Positions 17,517 to 25,907 of a stretch of DNA of 64,000 nt are shown in pieces. The position numbers and the translations under genes were made by a program. The notes below the pieces were generated by a model, which saw nothing but the letters and a program-made list of their open reading frames with translations, ran no database searches and was not told the origin of the DNA. Every line of letters begins with the position of its first letter. Within the stretch, counting starts at the first letter, position 1. Source of the stretch: Poriferisodalis sp965208895 (lineage in GTDB: Bacteria > Actinomycetota > Acidimicrobiia > Acidimicrobiales > Poriferisodalaceae); the NCBI RefSeq assembly GCF_965208895.1, contig NZ_OZ242363.1, positions 372,001 through 436,000 of the forward strand, read 5' to 3'.

Positions 17517-17953
17517 AGAACCTCCTCAAGGCCCATGACAGCAGAATCCAGTAATCCGCCCGCGCGAAACACAGGGTGCACCACTCTGTTCTTTGAGAGG
17601 ACGGAGCGGTACCAGTTGGTGATCTGTGCCCGCCAGGCGCGCAGCGTGCGGCCGAGGCGGTTCAGCTCCGGGGAGTACGTGTCGTCTCGCAGGTCGCGGG
17701 ACAGCTCGTCGAGCGCTTCGAGGGCGACCTCGTGGTCGCCGATGCGGTAGGTCATCCGCAGGGTCTCTTTCGCGTGCCAGGCGTCGCGGACCTCGCCGTG
17801 GGAGTCGCCGGCTGCGGCAGGCCGCGTTCCGGATTCGGCCGAACCGCCTTCCAAACTCGACGTTGTCGGCGTTCCGCGCCACACCATGGCAGGCCTGTGA
17901 CCTGCAGCTTCATCGAATCGCGCCAACCCCAACTTGGGCGCCAACAAGTCCAC
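17474..17953 (-). pseudogene. ISL3-family transposase fragment
   Basis: About 65 codons (17611-17806) resemble the late catalytic region of ISL3-family transposases: GEVRDAWHAKETLR, a helical stretch, and SLGRTL-like LNRLGRTLRAWRAQITNWY. The conserved downstream NG-x-TE-x-NN segment is replaced by unrelated residues that run into the IS3 orfA relic in another frame, and the catalytic first half is missing upstream. No intact open frame for a transposase exists here. The 3' end of the lytic transglycosylase gene begins 12 bp away, so the insertion may have altered that gene's tail. Confidence 0.6.
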
Positions 17954-17965
17954 TGGGGCCGCTGG

Positions 17966-18877
17966 CTAGTCCCGCGGAGGGGCGGGGGCCTCGGAAGCGG
18001 CACGGCACGCGGGTGTGGACCGGCTCAGATCGTTGAAGCACCAGGGCTGCCAGCCATCGACGAGCCAGATCTCATAGGCGGCGCGGAGGTTGATGTTCGG
18101 ATCCAGCCAGGCATCACAAGGTGAAGCCGGGCGGCGACCCGTGCGAAATGCTTGTTCTTTGGCATGAAAGCACCACGTCGCCGCTGGCGTCGCGGCGGTG
18201 AGACCGTCGCAGCGCAGGTCGACCTGTGCGATGTGATCGGGCAGTTGTCGCACCCGGGGAAGACCGTCGATGCCCTTTCCTGCCCAACAGGTCGCGTTCA
18301 GCTGGAGCAAGCCCCAGTCGTTGGTCGGGGAGAGCGCCTGTTCGTTGCAGAGTGATTCTCGCCAGATCAGCGCGATCACAACGTCTGGGTCCCAGTCGCC
18401 GACGGCCTGAATCTGAGATCGGTAGCGATCGCACGCGAGCGGCACGCCCGGCGCGACCGTACGCCGGAACTGCTCTTTGGGCTCGATGAGCGAGTCTGCG
18501 GTGACCAGCGGCGAAGCGGGCAGGTTCGGATGCTCGACCACCGCAGCGGTCTCCACTCCCCCGACGCGAGGCGGCACAGGCGATGGCGCGACAGCCAGAA
18601 CCAGCGGCGGGGCGGTCAGCGGACTCTGCAATCCCCTGGAGTCAACCGTTCCCGCAGCTTCGAGGGGACCTTGGGTGTATGGGTGGACCGACGGACGCGT
18701 CTGGGTGCCCTCCAGGGAGTGGGCAGCACCCAGGGTCAAGGGCAAGAACGCGCCCAAGAAGGCACAGGCCGCCGTAACGGTGATCACACGTTTGAGATGG
18801 TTGGGCAAAGCAGGCAATGCCTTGAAGGGTCGGCAAACGAGGCCGAAGCCTATGGTGCTCTGCCTGCGCTGACGCAT
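17966..18877 (-). CDS. Secreted or membrane-anchored lytic transglycosylase-like protein
   Basis: A 303-residue protein with an N-terminal membrane segment (about residues 30-52, VITVTAACAFLGAFLPLTLG), a Pro/Ala-rich linker (about 55-135) and a C-terminal SLT-like lysozyme fold. The SLT signature is IALIWRESLCNEQALSPTNDWGLLQLN: Glu of RES is the expected catalytic acid and WGLLQLN replaces the usual GLMQ. Three pairs of Cys in the domain could form disulfides outside the cell. I chose ATG 18877; open frame continues to 19063, overlapping the divergent gene. It probably cleaves peptidoglycan. Confidence 0.7.
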   Translation of the reverse strand: MRQRRQSTIGFGLVCRPFKALPALPNHLKRVITVTAACAFLGAFLPLTLGAAHSLEGTQTRPSVHPYTQGPLEAAGTVDSRGLQSPLTAPPLVLAVAPSPVPPRVGGVETAAVVEHPNLPASPLVTADSLIEPKEQFRRTVAPGVPLACDRYRSQIQAVGDWDPDVVIALIWRESLCNEQALSPTNDWGLLQLNATCWAGKGIDGLPRVRQLPDHIAQVDLRCDGLTAATPAATWCFHAKEQAFRTGRRPASPCDAWLDPNINLRAAYEIWLVDGWQPWCFNDLSRSTPACRAASEAPAPPRD

Positions 18878-18993
18878 CACCGTCCCGGCAGGCGCCGAAG
18901 CGGACGGGTAGCGTGAAAGGGCCGGTTGCCGGTGCGCCTGTCGTGCCGTAGCGGCCGTTGCAGTCAGATCGCTGAGCGCTGCGGGGGCATTCC

Positions 18994-20745
18994 ATGAGTA
19001 CCGAATCCACGGACACGGATTTCGACATCCACATCCAGAACGGCACGGTGGTGGACGGCACACGGGTGCCGCGCTACAAGGGCGATGTCTGGATCAAGGA
19101 CGGCAAGGTGGCCCAGCTCGGGGGGCGTCCCCGTGGCACCGCGCAACGCGTCATCGACGCCGCCGGCAAGATCGTGGCCCCTGGCTTTGTCGACCTGCAC
19201 ACCCACTACGACGCCCAGATTCGCTGGGATCCGTGGTGCACCATCTCGGGCTATCACGGGGTGACGTCGGTGGTGCTCGGAAATTGCGGTTTCGGCTTCG
19301 CGCCGGTCAAACCGGAATTCCGCGACCGCTCGATGCTCACGATGACCCGTACCGAGGCAATCCCCTATGAGTCGATGCGGCTGGGCATGGACTGGGACTG
19401 GGAGACCATCCCGGAGTACCTCGACTCCCTTGATCGGGCCCCCAAGGGCGTGAACGTCATCCAGTACATGCCCACGGCGTCGCTGATGACCTACGTCATG
19501 GGCCTCGAGAAGGCCAAGGCCGGCGTGCCCGCCTCCGAGGCCGAGCGCAAGGAAATGGCCCGGCTGTTGCACGAGGGGATGGACGCCGGCCTGTGCGGCT
19601 TCTCCATCCAGCGTCTCGGCCCCGACAGCGTGCAAGCCGACTACGACGGCTCCCCCATGGTCACTGACATCATGTGTGACCAGGACATCTTGAACCTCGC
19701 AAGCGTGCTGGCCGAACGCGACGAGGGCTTCATCCAGATCACCCAGGGCACCGGCGACATCCGGGCCGACATCAAGTTCCTCGAGGTACTCGCAGCCACG
19801 GCCCAGCGGCCGATCCTGCACAACGTGGTGGCGCCCGCTCGCAAGGACCCCGAGGTACACCGCCGGCCCCTTCGCTGGATCGACAAGTGCTGGAACCAGG
19901 AACTGCCGATCTATGCACAATGCGGGACCGGGCGGGCGGGCTTCGCCTTCACGCTGGAGCACTGGAACCTCTACGACGCCTCGCCCGCTTGGCGTGCGGT
20001 CACCACGGGCACCAAGGACGAGAAGATCGCCAAGATGTCCGATCCCGAACTCCGCAATGCGCTCGTGGCCGAGGCTGCCGAGGCCGATCGGCGGCTGCAG
20101 GTCATCCAAGCCGGCGTCGGCGGCAATCCCAAGAGTCTCGTGGTACAGGGGGTCAACCGGCAGGCCGACATGCAGCAATACGTCGGGCGCTCCGTCGGCG
20201 ACCTGGCAACCGAACAGGGCAAGCATCCCATCGAGGTGATGCTGGACCTGTCGCTGCAAGGCGATCTCAACGTGGAGTTCCTCGGCCCCGACAAGGGATC
20301 CAACGCCGAGTTCATGGGCGAGATGATGCAGTCGCCGTACGCCATTCCCGGTGTGTCCGATGGCGGTGCACACACCAAGTTCTTCAGCGGCGGCTCCTAC
20401 ACCACCGATTTCTTGACGTGGCTTGTGCGCGACGAGGGCGTGGTGACGCTGGAAGAGGCCCACTACCGCCTCTCCGCGCTGGCGGCCCATGCGGCAGGGT
20501 TCAAGGACCGGGGCACGCTGCGCGAGGGGGCCGCGGCTGACGTCGTGGTCTACGACATGGAGGAGCTCGAGATCGATCCGCCGTGGATCGGCAACGTGGA
20601 GCACGACCTGCCCGGCGGCGAGTGGCGCCGGGTGCAGCGGGCCAAGGGCTACGACCAGATCATCGTCAACGGCGAAGTCACATTCGAATCCGGCGAGTGC
20701 ACGGGGGCGACCCCAGGTCGCCTGCTGCGACACGGCCGCGGCTGA
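18994..20745 (+). CDS. Amidohydrolase family protein, N-acyl-D-amino-acid deacylase-like
   Basis: A 583-residue metal-dependent hydrolase of the amidohydrolase-3/D-aminoacylase type. The metal-binding start is GFVDLHTHYDAQ (about residues 65-76), a substrate-pocket segment LGNCGFGFAPV follows, and the late SDGGAHTKFF holds the conserved Asp that activates water. The C-terminus returns to the small beta domain (AADVVVYDMEE). Real substrates of this family range from D-amino-acid derivatives to unrelated amides, so specificity is open. It shares a 116-bp divergent promoter region with the transglycosylase gene and is followed by tandem repeats and a DsbA-like gene. Confidence 0.8.
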   Translation: MSTESTDTDFDIHIQNGTVVDGTRVPRYKGDVWIKDGKVAQLGGRPRGTAQRVIDAAGKIVAPGFVDLHTHYDAQIRWDPWCTISGYHGVTSVVLGNCGFGFAPVKPEFRDRSMLTMTRTEAIPYESMRLGMDWDWETIPEYLDSLDRAPKGVNVIQYMPTASLMTYVMGLEKAKAGVPASEAERKEMARLLHEGMDAGLCGFSIQRLGPDSVQADYDGSPMVTDIMCDQDILNLASVLAERDEGFIQITQGTGDIRADIKFLEVLAATAQRPILHNVVAPARKDPEVHRRPLRWIDKCWNQELPIYAQCGTGRAGFAFTLEHWNLYDASPAWRAVTTGTKDEKIAKMSDPELRNALVAEAAEADRRLQVIQAGVGGNPKSLVVQGVNRQADMQQYVGRSVGDLATEQGKHPIEVMLDLSLQGDLNVEFLGPDKGSNAEFMGEMMQSPYAIPGVSDGGAHTKFFSGGSYTTDFLTWLVRDEGVVTLEEAHYRLSALAAHAAGFKDRGTLREGAAADVVVYDMEELEIDPPWIGNVEHDLPGGEWRRVQRAKGYDQIIVNGEVTFESGECTGATPGRLLRHGRG

Positions 20746-20836
20746 GCGGCCCATTGGACACAGCGCGGCTGAGCGGCCCATCAGACATGGGCGCGGCTGA
20801 GCGGCCCATCGAACACAGCGCGGCTGAGCGGCCCGC
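20738..20836 (+). repeat. Four tandem 27-28-bp repeats
   Basis: GCGGCTGAGCGGCCC begins at 20738, 20765, 20793 and 20820 (periods 27, 28, 27); in the first three copies it is followed by AT and about 10 variable bases. The first copy contains the stop codon of the amidohydrolase gene; the last lies 24 bp before the next ATG, so the array fills most of the intergenic space. It could be a processing or attenuation element, or simply slippage. Confidence 0.85.
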
Positions 20837-20858
20837 AACCAGAGGAGAGATACAAGAG

Positions 20859-21575
20859 ATGAGCGCAAGCAACGGCACCAAGTACACCGGCCCGACCGAG
20901 GTCGACTTCCACTTCGACGTGATGTGCCCGTGGGCATACCAGACCTCCCTGTGGATGCGCGACGTGCGCGATCAACTGGATCTGCAGGTCAACTGGAAGT
21001 TCTTCAGTCTCGAAGAGGTGAACCTGCGCGAGGGCAAGAAGCATCCGTGGGAGCGCGACTGGAGCTACGGCTGGTCGATGATGCGCATCGGCGCGATCCT
21101 GCGGCGCGAGTCGATGGACCTGCTCGACAAGTGGTACGCGGCGTCGGGCAGGGCTCTGCATGTCGACGGCAACCGCCCCCACAATCCCGATGTAGCTCGG
21201 CACCTGTTGACCGAGATCGGCGCTGATCCGGCGATTGTCGATGTCTCCATCGAGGACGAGACCACCCACGACGAGATCAAGGCCGAGCACCAGCGGGTCA
21301 TCGACTCGGGCGGCTTCGGGGTGCCGACCCTGTACTTCGGCGACACTGCGATCTTCGGACCGGTCCTGCTCGATCCGCCGACCGGCGAGGCTGCGCTGCG
21401 CATGTGGGATCTGGTCCTCGGCTGGCTGGAATTCCCGCACCTGTACGAGATCCAGCACATGCCTCGCGACGAGAAGAAGATCTTCGACACCTTCCGGCCG
21501 TATCTCGAGGCACGCGACTGGGTCAGCATCAACCGCGGCAAAGAAGTCGGCATGGAGCCGCAGGCAGCCGATTGA
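20859..21575 (+). CDS. DsbA/FrnE-like thioredoxin-fold protein
   Basis: A 238-residue protein of the DsbA-like family that also contains 2-hydroxychromene-2-carboxylate isomerases and the mycothiol-dependent nitroreductase type. The active-site strand VDFHFDVMCPWAYQ has Cys23 and a CPWA motif in place of CPWC, so it has a single redox-active Cys, suggestive of a glutathione/mycothiol-transferase-like mechanism rather than a dithiol oxidase. The cis-Pro loop is GFGVPTLYF (about residue 150). AGGAGAG lies upstream of ATG 20859. No signal peptide, so cytoplasmic. It may share an operon with the amidohydrolase. Confidence 0.75.
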   Translation: MSASNGTKYTGPTEVDFHFDVMCPWAYQTSLWMRDVRDQLDLQVNWKFFSLEEVNLREGKKHPWERDWSYGWSMMRIGAILRRESMDLLDKWYAASGRALHVDGNRPHNPDVARHLLTEIGADPAIVDVSIEDETTHDEIKAEHQRVIDSGGFGVPTLYFGDTAIFGPVLLDPPTGEAALRMWDLVLGWLEFPHLYEIQHMPRDEKKIFDTFRPYLEARDWVSINRGKEVGMEPQAAD

Positions 21576-21623
21576 CCTGAGCCCCTCATCGCTGGGCAGG
21601 TACTGCGTGCCTGGTTTGGGCGG

Positions 21624-22037
21624 TCAGGTCTCCGCGGGCTTGTCGCCGTCGGTCCCGAGTAGGCCCCCTGCTGCAGCAAGCGCCCCGGCCATGGCCACGG
21701 CGCGCTGATACACAGCTTCGAAATAGTGCTCCGCGACAGTCTCGCGACCCGCGAGCGGCGGCTTGCCCAGCGACCGAACGGTCGACGTCGGATCCGTCGT
21801 GACCGAGATCGGACGGGTCTCGGTGAGGATGTCCGGCGGCGTCGCCGGTGCCAAGCTGGCGTTGGTCGCCGCCGATGCGGCTGAACCCCCAACGGCGTCA
21901 GCCTGTTCCGACGGTGCCGCCGAGACGGCCGTGCCATGCCAGAACGCTGCGCTCGCCTCGGCAGCCTGGCGCTGTTGGACCTCGGCGCCGTCGATGCGGC
22001 GAGTGCGCGAGGTCTTGCGCCGGCGCCGATTGCTCAT
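21624..22037 (-). CDS. Conserved hypothetical protein coupled to the SNF2 helicase
   Basis: A 137-residue protein starting at ATG 22037, which overlaps the helicase stop (ATGA). The first 15 residues are very basic (MSNRRRRKTSRTRR), the middle is Ala/Thr-rich and probably disordered, and the last 45 residues form an amphipathic helix (ETVAEHYFEAVYQRAVAMAGALAAA). I recognise no domain. Tight coupling to the helicase suggests a partner protein. Confidence 0.55.
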   Translation of the reverse strand: MSNRRRRKTSRTRRIDGAEVQQRQAAEASAAFWHGTAVSAAPSEQADAVGGSAASAATNASLAPATPPDILTETRPISVTTDPTSTVRSLGKPPLAGRETVAEHYFEAVYQRAVAMAGALAAAGGLLGTDGDKPAET

Positions 22038-25000
22038 GATCCGCCCCCGCCGACCAGTGCCAGGCTCGTCGGCGCCGGCGCGCTGGAGTCGATTCCTTCG
22101 GGGTCGTCGGCAAGGAGTGCATCGGAATCGATGCCCAAGGCGTTCCGCAGTTCCTCGGCGTTGAGGTCGCCGATGGAGCTCGACTTCGGCAGCACCATGT
22201 CTGCGATGCGCCGCTTGCCTGCGACGACTTCTTCCACCCGTTCGTCGACGGTGCCCGGACAGACGAGGCGGTGGCAGATGACGGTGCGTGTCTGGCCGAT
22301 GCGCCAAGCCCGGTCACGGGCCTGGTCTTCGACCGCAGGGTTCCACCAACGGTCGTAGAGCACCACATGGCTCGCGGCAGTCAGGTTCAGACCCGTGCCT
22401 CCCGCCTTGAGCGACAGCACCATCGCCCCAGGTCCGTCCTCGGTCTGGAAACGGTGCACCATCCGATCACGCGCGGAGCGGCCCAGTCCGCCGTGATAGC
22501 AGTCGATCTGGTATCCGGTCTCTCGGGTGAGATGGGTGGCCAGGCGCTCGCCCCAGGTGGCAAAGTGCGTGAACACCAGCGCTCGCTCCCCCGCCGAGAA
22601 CACCGCCTCGAGGATCTCGTGCAGCCGTTCGAGCTTGCCGCTTCGCCCCTCGATCTCGTCGTCGATGTCGTCGGGGCGGTAGTTGAGCGGGTGATTGCAG
22701 ATCTGCTTGAGGGCAGTGATCGCTGCGAGGACAGCGCCCTTGCGCTTCTCACCCGCTTGCTCGCTCTGTGCGGTGTCCACGATGAGCTGGTCGAGCACGG
22801 CCTGGTACAGGCCGATCTGCTCGGGCGTCATGGCACAGTGCGCGATCTCGTCGATGCGGTCGGGCAGCTCGGCGGCAATCTGCGGCTCAGCCTTGGTGCG
22901 GCGGAACACCAGCACGCCGTTGAGCGCATGCAGGGCCGATTCGGCGGCGCCGCGTGCATCGCCGGGACGCTGCAGCTGCGCGATGAACGGTGCGCGCGCG
23001 CCCACCAGGTCGGGATTGCAGAAGTCCATGATCGCCCACAGGTCGCCGAGCCCGTTCTCGATCGGGGTGCCGGTCAGGGCGACCCGGATCCGGGCAGACA
23101 GCCGGCGAAGCTGCTTGGCGGTCTCACTGGTGTGGTTCTTGATGACCTGCGCCTCGTCGACCACGATCCGGTCCCAGGTCACCTCCGACAGCGCTTCGAT
23201 GTCGCGCACGGCAGTGCCGTAGGTGGTGATCACCACGTCGATCTGCCCGTCGGCGTGCGCACCAGTGCCCTCACGCAGTGCCCGCACGAGCTCTGCGGGT
23301 TCGCGCCGGGAAGGACCGTGATGGATGATGGCCGACAGCCCAGGTGTGAAGCGCGCTGTCTCGGACGCCCAGTTGCCCACCACGGCCGGCGGCGCGATCA
23401 CCAGGGCGGGGGCTTGCCGCCGATCTGCGGAGATGCGAGCGAGCACCGTGGGGGTCTTCCCCAGGCCCATGTCCAAGGCGAGGCAGCCGCCGAGCCCGGC
23501 GCCGTCGAGGAACTCCAGCCACGCCACGGCTTCGGCCTGGTAGTTGCGCAGCTCGCCGACGAAGCCAGCTGGCGCCGAACGCGGCGCAGAGGAGATGTCT
23601 GACGCAGAGCGCAGCAGGTCGGCTGCCCAACCACTGCCCGAGATGGTGATGCCGCCCCGCACTGATGGGCCCTCGAGCCCCAGCACCTGGCGCAGCATCT
23701 GTGAACCAGTGAGTTTGGTGACCTCTGCACGCTCGGCAAGTGCTGCGGCCGCTTCGGCGAGGTCTGCGTGATCCAGTGCGATCCACTGGCCCCGGTCGCG
23801 CACGAGCGGCCGCGCTTGTGAGGCCAGTTCCTGGATCTGCGCCGCGGTGAGCTCCACATCGCCGAAGACCGCTGTCCAGCTCACCGCGGTGAGCTGCTGC
23901 GCGCCAAGTGCACTGTCGGCATCCTCGATCGCGGTGAGCCGCAGTGAGGGGGCCGGGCGATCCCGGGAGAGGTTCGGCACCTCAACCTTGAAGCCCGCCG
24001 ATTGCAGCGCCGGGCCGATGACCGACATCAGCTCCCATGCCTCGTCCTGGCTCAGCACCACCTCGCCGCGCCGCTTGCCGCCGGGGCGCATCAGCACCGG
24101 CAGCAGCCGCTCGAGGCGAGTGAGCTGATCACGCACCTCGGTGCGGTGCGAGCTGACGCCGCTCACCATCGCCACCTCGACGGGCTCGGTCACGCCTTCG
24201 GGGTTGAGGGCGAGCACCTCCATGTGCCAAGCCCCGGCGTCGTCGGGCTCGTCGAGCCGCACCACCAGCGACTGGCGGGCGGCGGTAGTCACCGGCCGCG
24301 CCCACAGCTCGATGCGACGGGCCAGATCCGAGCCCTGGGTCGCCGACCCGACGAAACGGGTGCCATCGAGGTACGCGAGGAAGGCCTCTGCCATTTCCGC
24401 CCGGCTCCGGGGCTCGGGCGAGGCGGCAGGCACGTCGAGCCGCTTCGCGGCGCTGGTCACGATGGCGTCGACCATCCCCGACAGGGCCGACTGCACCGTC
24501 GTGCGAGATTCTGCTTTGGGTTCGGGCGCTGCGACCGCACCGGGCAGGCACTCAATGAGGCCAGCCAGCCGGTCGGCGGGAGGTGAGGCCGGCTGCCACT
24601 GGACCGAGAATTCCGCCGTGTCAGGCCGCTTGCGATTGCGACGCTTGCGAACACGGTGCAGGCGCGGCACGGTGCGGCCCCCTGCTACGAGCTCCACCGC
24701 CGTGCGCGCTGCAGTTCGAAGCCACAGCGCGCTGACGCCGAGCAGGCGCTCGTCGTTTGCGCCTTGCGCGGCGCTGTCGAGCTGCTCGTTGCCGTGCAGC
24801 GACTCGTCGTCGATCCGCACACCGTTGCCGGCAGCGACCTCCGCATACGTCGGGGCTGCATCGGCCGCATCGCCCGTTTCGCCCGAGCGGCCTGCGACGG
24901 GCCCATCGAGGCCGACCAGCCATCCCAAGACGTCGCCGACGTCAGCCACGAGCGCTTCCGCGCTGATGCCGCCGGGCAGCTTGATGTTCGGGTGAGGGCG

Positions 25001-25609
25001 CCAGACGCTGTCGGGTGCGCCGGTGGCCACGAGGCGGTCCATGACTCGATCAGTGGGGTCGGGTTCGGTACCGGCCCCAGCGGCCCAGGCGATGATCCGT
25101 CCTGGCTGCCATGACAGCTGCAGTGCAGCGGATTCTCGAACCGGCCCAGCGGCGGAAGCATCGGCGGGTGCGGGACCCGGTGCTGGATCCTGCGGCGACT
25201 CGCTTGCGTCGAGGCCGGTCAGGCGTTCATAGGCCGCGGCGAGTTCGGCGAAATCGGTCTCAAAATCTCGCACCACCTGTCGCCGGACCGGCCGCGGCAG
25301 CCGGCGAGCTTCCGACACGGAGGCCTCGGTCTGGTCGAGCAAGTCCAGCAGGACTCGTTCCCATCGCAGCGAATCCGTGGAGAGGGTGGCGATCTCGGCC
25401 TGGGCCGCTGTGCCTTGCGCCTCCGCCCAGACGAGACGGGCGATCTGGGACCAGCGCATCGACGCAAGCGCAGATCGCGCGTCGCCGTTGGACGGCTCGC
25501 CAGATCCGTAGACGTGACCGTTGGAGGCGACACCGTGTGCAGGCGCGAACTCCTCAAGCGCTGGCGCGCCGTGGTGCGGAACCGGAGAAGGTGAGTCGTC
25601 GTCGCTCAT
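22034..25609 (-). CDS. SNF2-family DEAD/DEAH helicase
   Basis: A 1191-residue SWI2/SNF2 ATPase. The N-terminal 690 residues are a long accessory region typical of bacterial SNF2 proteins with an upstream SNF2_assoc-like section. The motor has LDMGLGKTPTVLA (motif I), VVDEAQVIKN (DEAQ box), LTGTPIENGLGDLW (motif III), and in the second lobe SLKAGGTGLNLTAASHV and DQARDRAWRIGQTR (motifs V and VI). All key residues are intact. ATG 25609 is the first credible start; the frame is open to 25753. It likely remodels protein-DNA or transcription complexes. It is divergent from proS across a 298-bp region. Confidence 0.92.
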   Translation of the reverse strand: MSDDDSPSPVPHHGAPALEEFAPAHGVASNGHVYGSGEPSNGDARSALASMRWSQIARLVWAEAQGTAAQAEIATLSTDSLRWERVLLDLLDQTEASVSEARRLPRPVRRQVVRDFETDFAELAAAYERLTGLDASESPQDPAPGPAPADASAAGPVRESAALQLSWQPGRIIAWAAGAGTEPDPTDRVMDRLVATGAPDSVWRPHPNIKLPGGISAEALVADVGDVLGWLVGLDGPVAGRSGETGDAADAAPTYAEVAAGNGVRIDDESLHGNEQLDSAAQGANDERLLGVSALWLRTAARTAVELVAGGRTVPRLHRVRKRRNRKRPDTAEFSVQWQPASPPADRLAGLIECLPGAVAAPEPKAESRTTVQSALSGMVDAIVTSAAKRLDVPAASPEPRSRAEMAEAFLAYLDGTRFVGSATQGSDLARRIELWARPVTTAARQSLVVRLDEPDDAGAWHMEVLALNPEGVTEPVEVAMVSGVSSHRTEVRDQLTRLERLLPVLMRPGGKRRGEVVLSQDEAWELMSVIGPALQSAGFKVEVPNLSRDRPAPSLRLTAIEDADSALGAQQLTAVSWTAVFGDVELTAAQIQELASQARPLVRDRGQWIALDHADLAEAAAALAERAEVTKLTGSQMLRQVLGLEGPSVRGGITISGSGWAADLLRSASDISSAPRSAPAGFVGELRNYQAEAVAWLEFLDGAGLGGCLALDMGLGKTPTVLARISADRRQAPALVIAPPAVVGNWASETARFTPGLSAIIHHGPSRREPAELVRALREGTGAHADGQIDVVITTYGTAVRDIEALSEVTWDRIVVDEAQVIKNHTSETAKQLRRLSARIRVALTGTPIENGLGDLWAIMDFCNPDLVGARAPFIAQLQRPGDARGAAESALHALNGVLVFRRTKAEPQIAAELPDRIDEIAHCAMTPEQIGLYQAVLDQLIVDTAQSEQAGEKRKGAVLAAITALKQICNHPLNYRPDDIDDEIEGRSGKLERLHEILEAVFSAGERALVFTHFATWGERLATHLTRETGYQIDCYHGGLGRSARDRMVHRFQTEDGPGAMVLSLKAGGTGLNLTAASHVVLYDRWWNPAVEDQARDRAWRIGQTRTVICHRLVCPGTVDERVEEVVAGKRRIADMVLPKSSSIGDLNAEELRNALGIDSDALLADDPEGIDSSAPAPTSLALVGGGGS

Positions 25610-25894
25610 CGAGTCATGAGGGGGCCGGCGGGTGCACTGCGGCGCCCGTTCGGGCTGCGCGGGGGGCATGACCCGAACCGTCGATGCAGGACCCGCTGCG
25701 GACACAGCCACCAAGTTCGGCGCTGTGACCCCGGTCCGCCGCCGAGCCTGCACGTCCGCGACACGGTCGCCGGTGTGCAGTCATCGGTTACGCTGGCTGA
25801 GGGTACTGGAGCCGCAGCACATCGCAACGCATGTGCCGGCACCGCACTGGAGCGGTCTCGGTGGAAGGTCGCACCATGTGAACGGCTGCCCGCT

Positions 25895-25900
25895 TACCCT
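25895..25900 (+). promoter_or_regulatory. -10 hexamer for leaderless proS transcript (TACCCT)
   Basis: TACCCT is followed by exactly 7 nt and ATG 25908, the same spacing as at 1597, 1952 and 47336, and there is no Shine-Dalgarno sequence. The rest of the helicase-proS divergent interval (25610-25894) shows no other recognisable element. Confidence 0.5.
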
Positions 25901-25907
25901 GCGTCGA

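Noticed and set aside
20738..20836. CRISPR-like array
   Set aside because: Repeats are GC-rich and short with about 10-bp spacers of similar sequence; there are no cas genes.
18964..20937. Long minus-strand frame of 657 codons opposite the amidohydrolase gene
   Set aside because: It mirrors the codon structure of the real gene in high-GC DNA and has no protein-like motifs.
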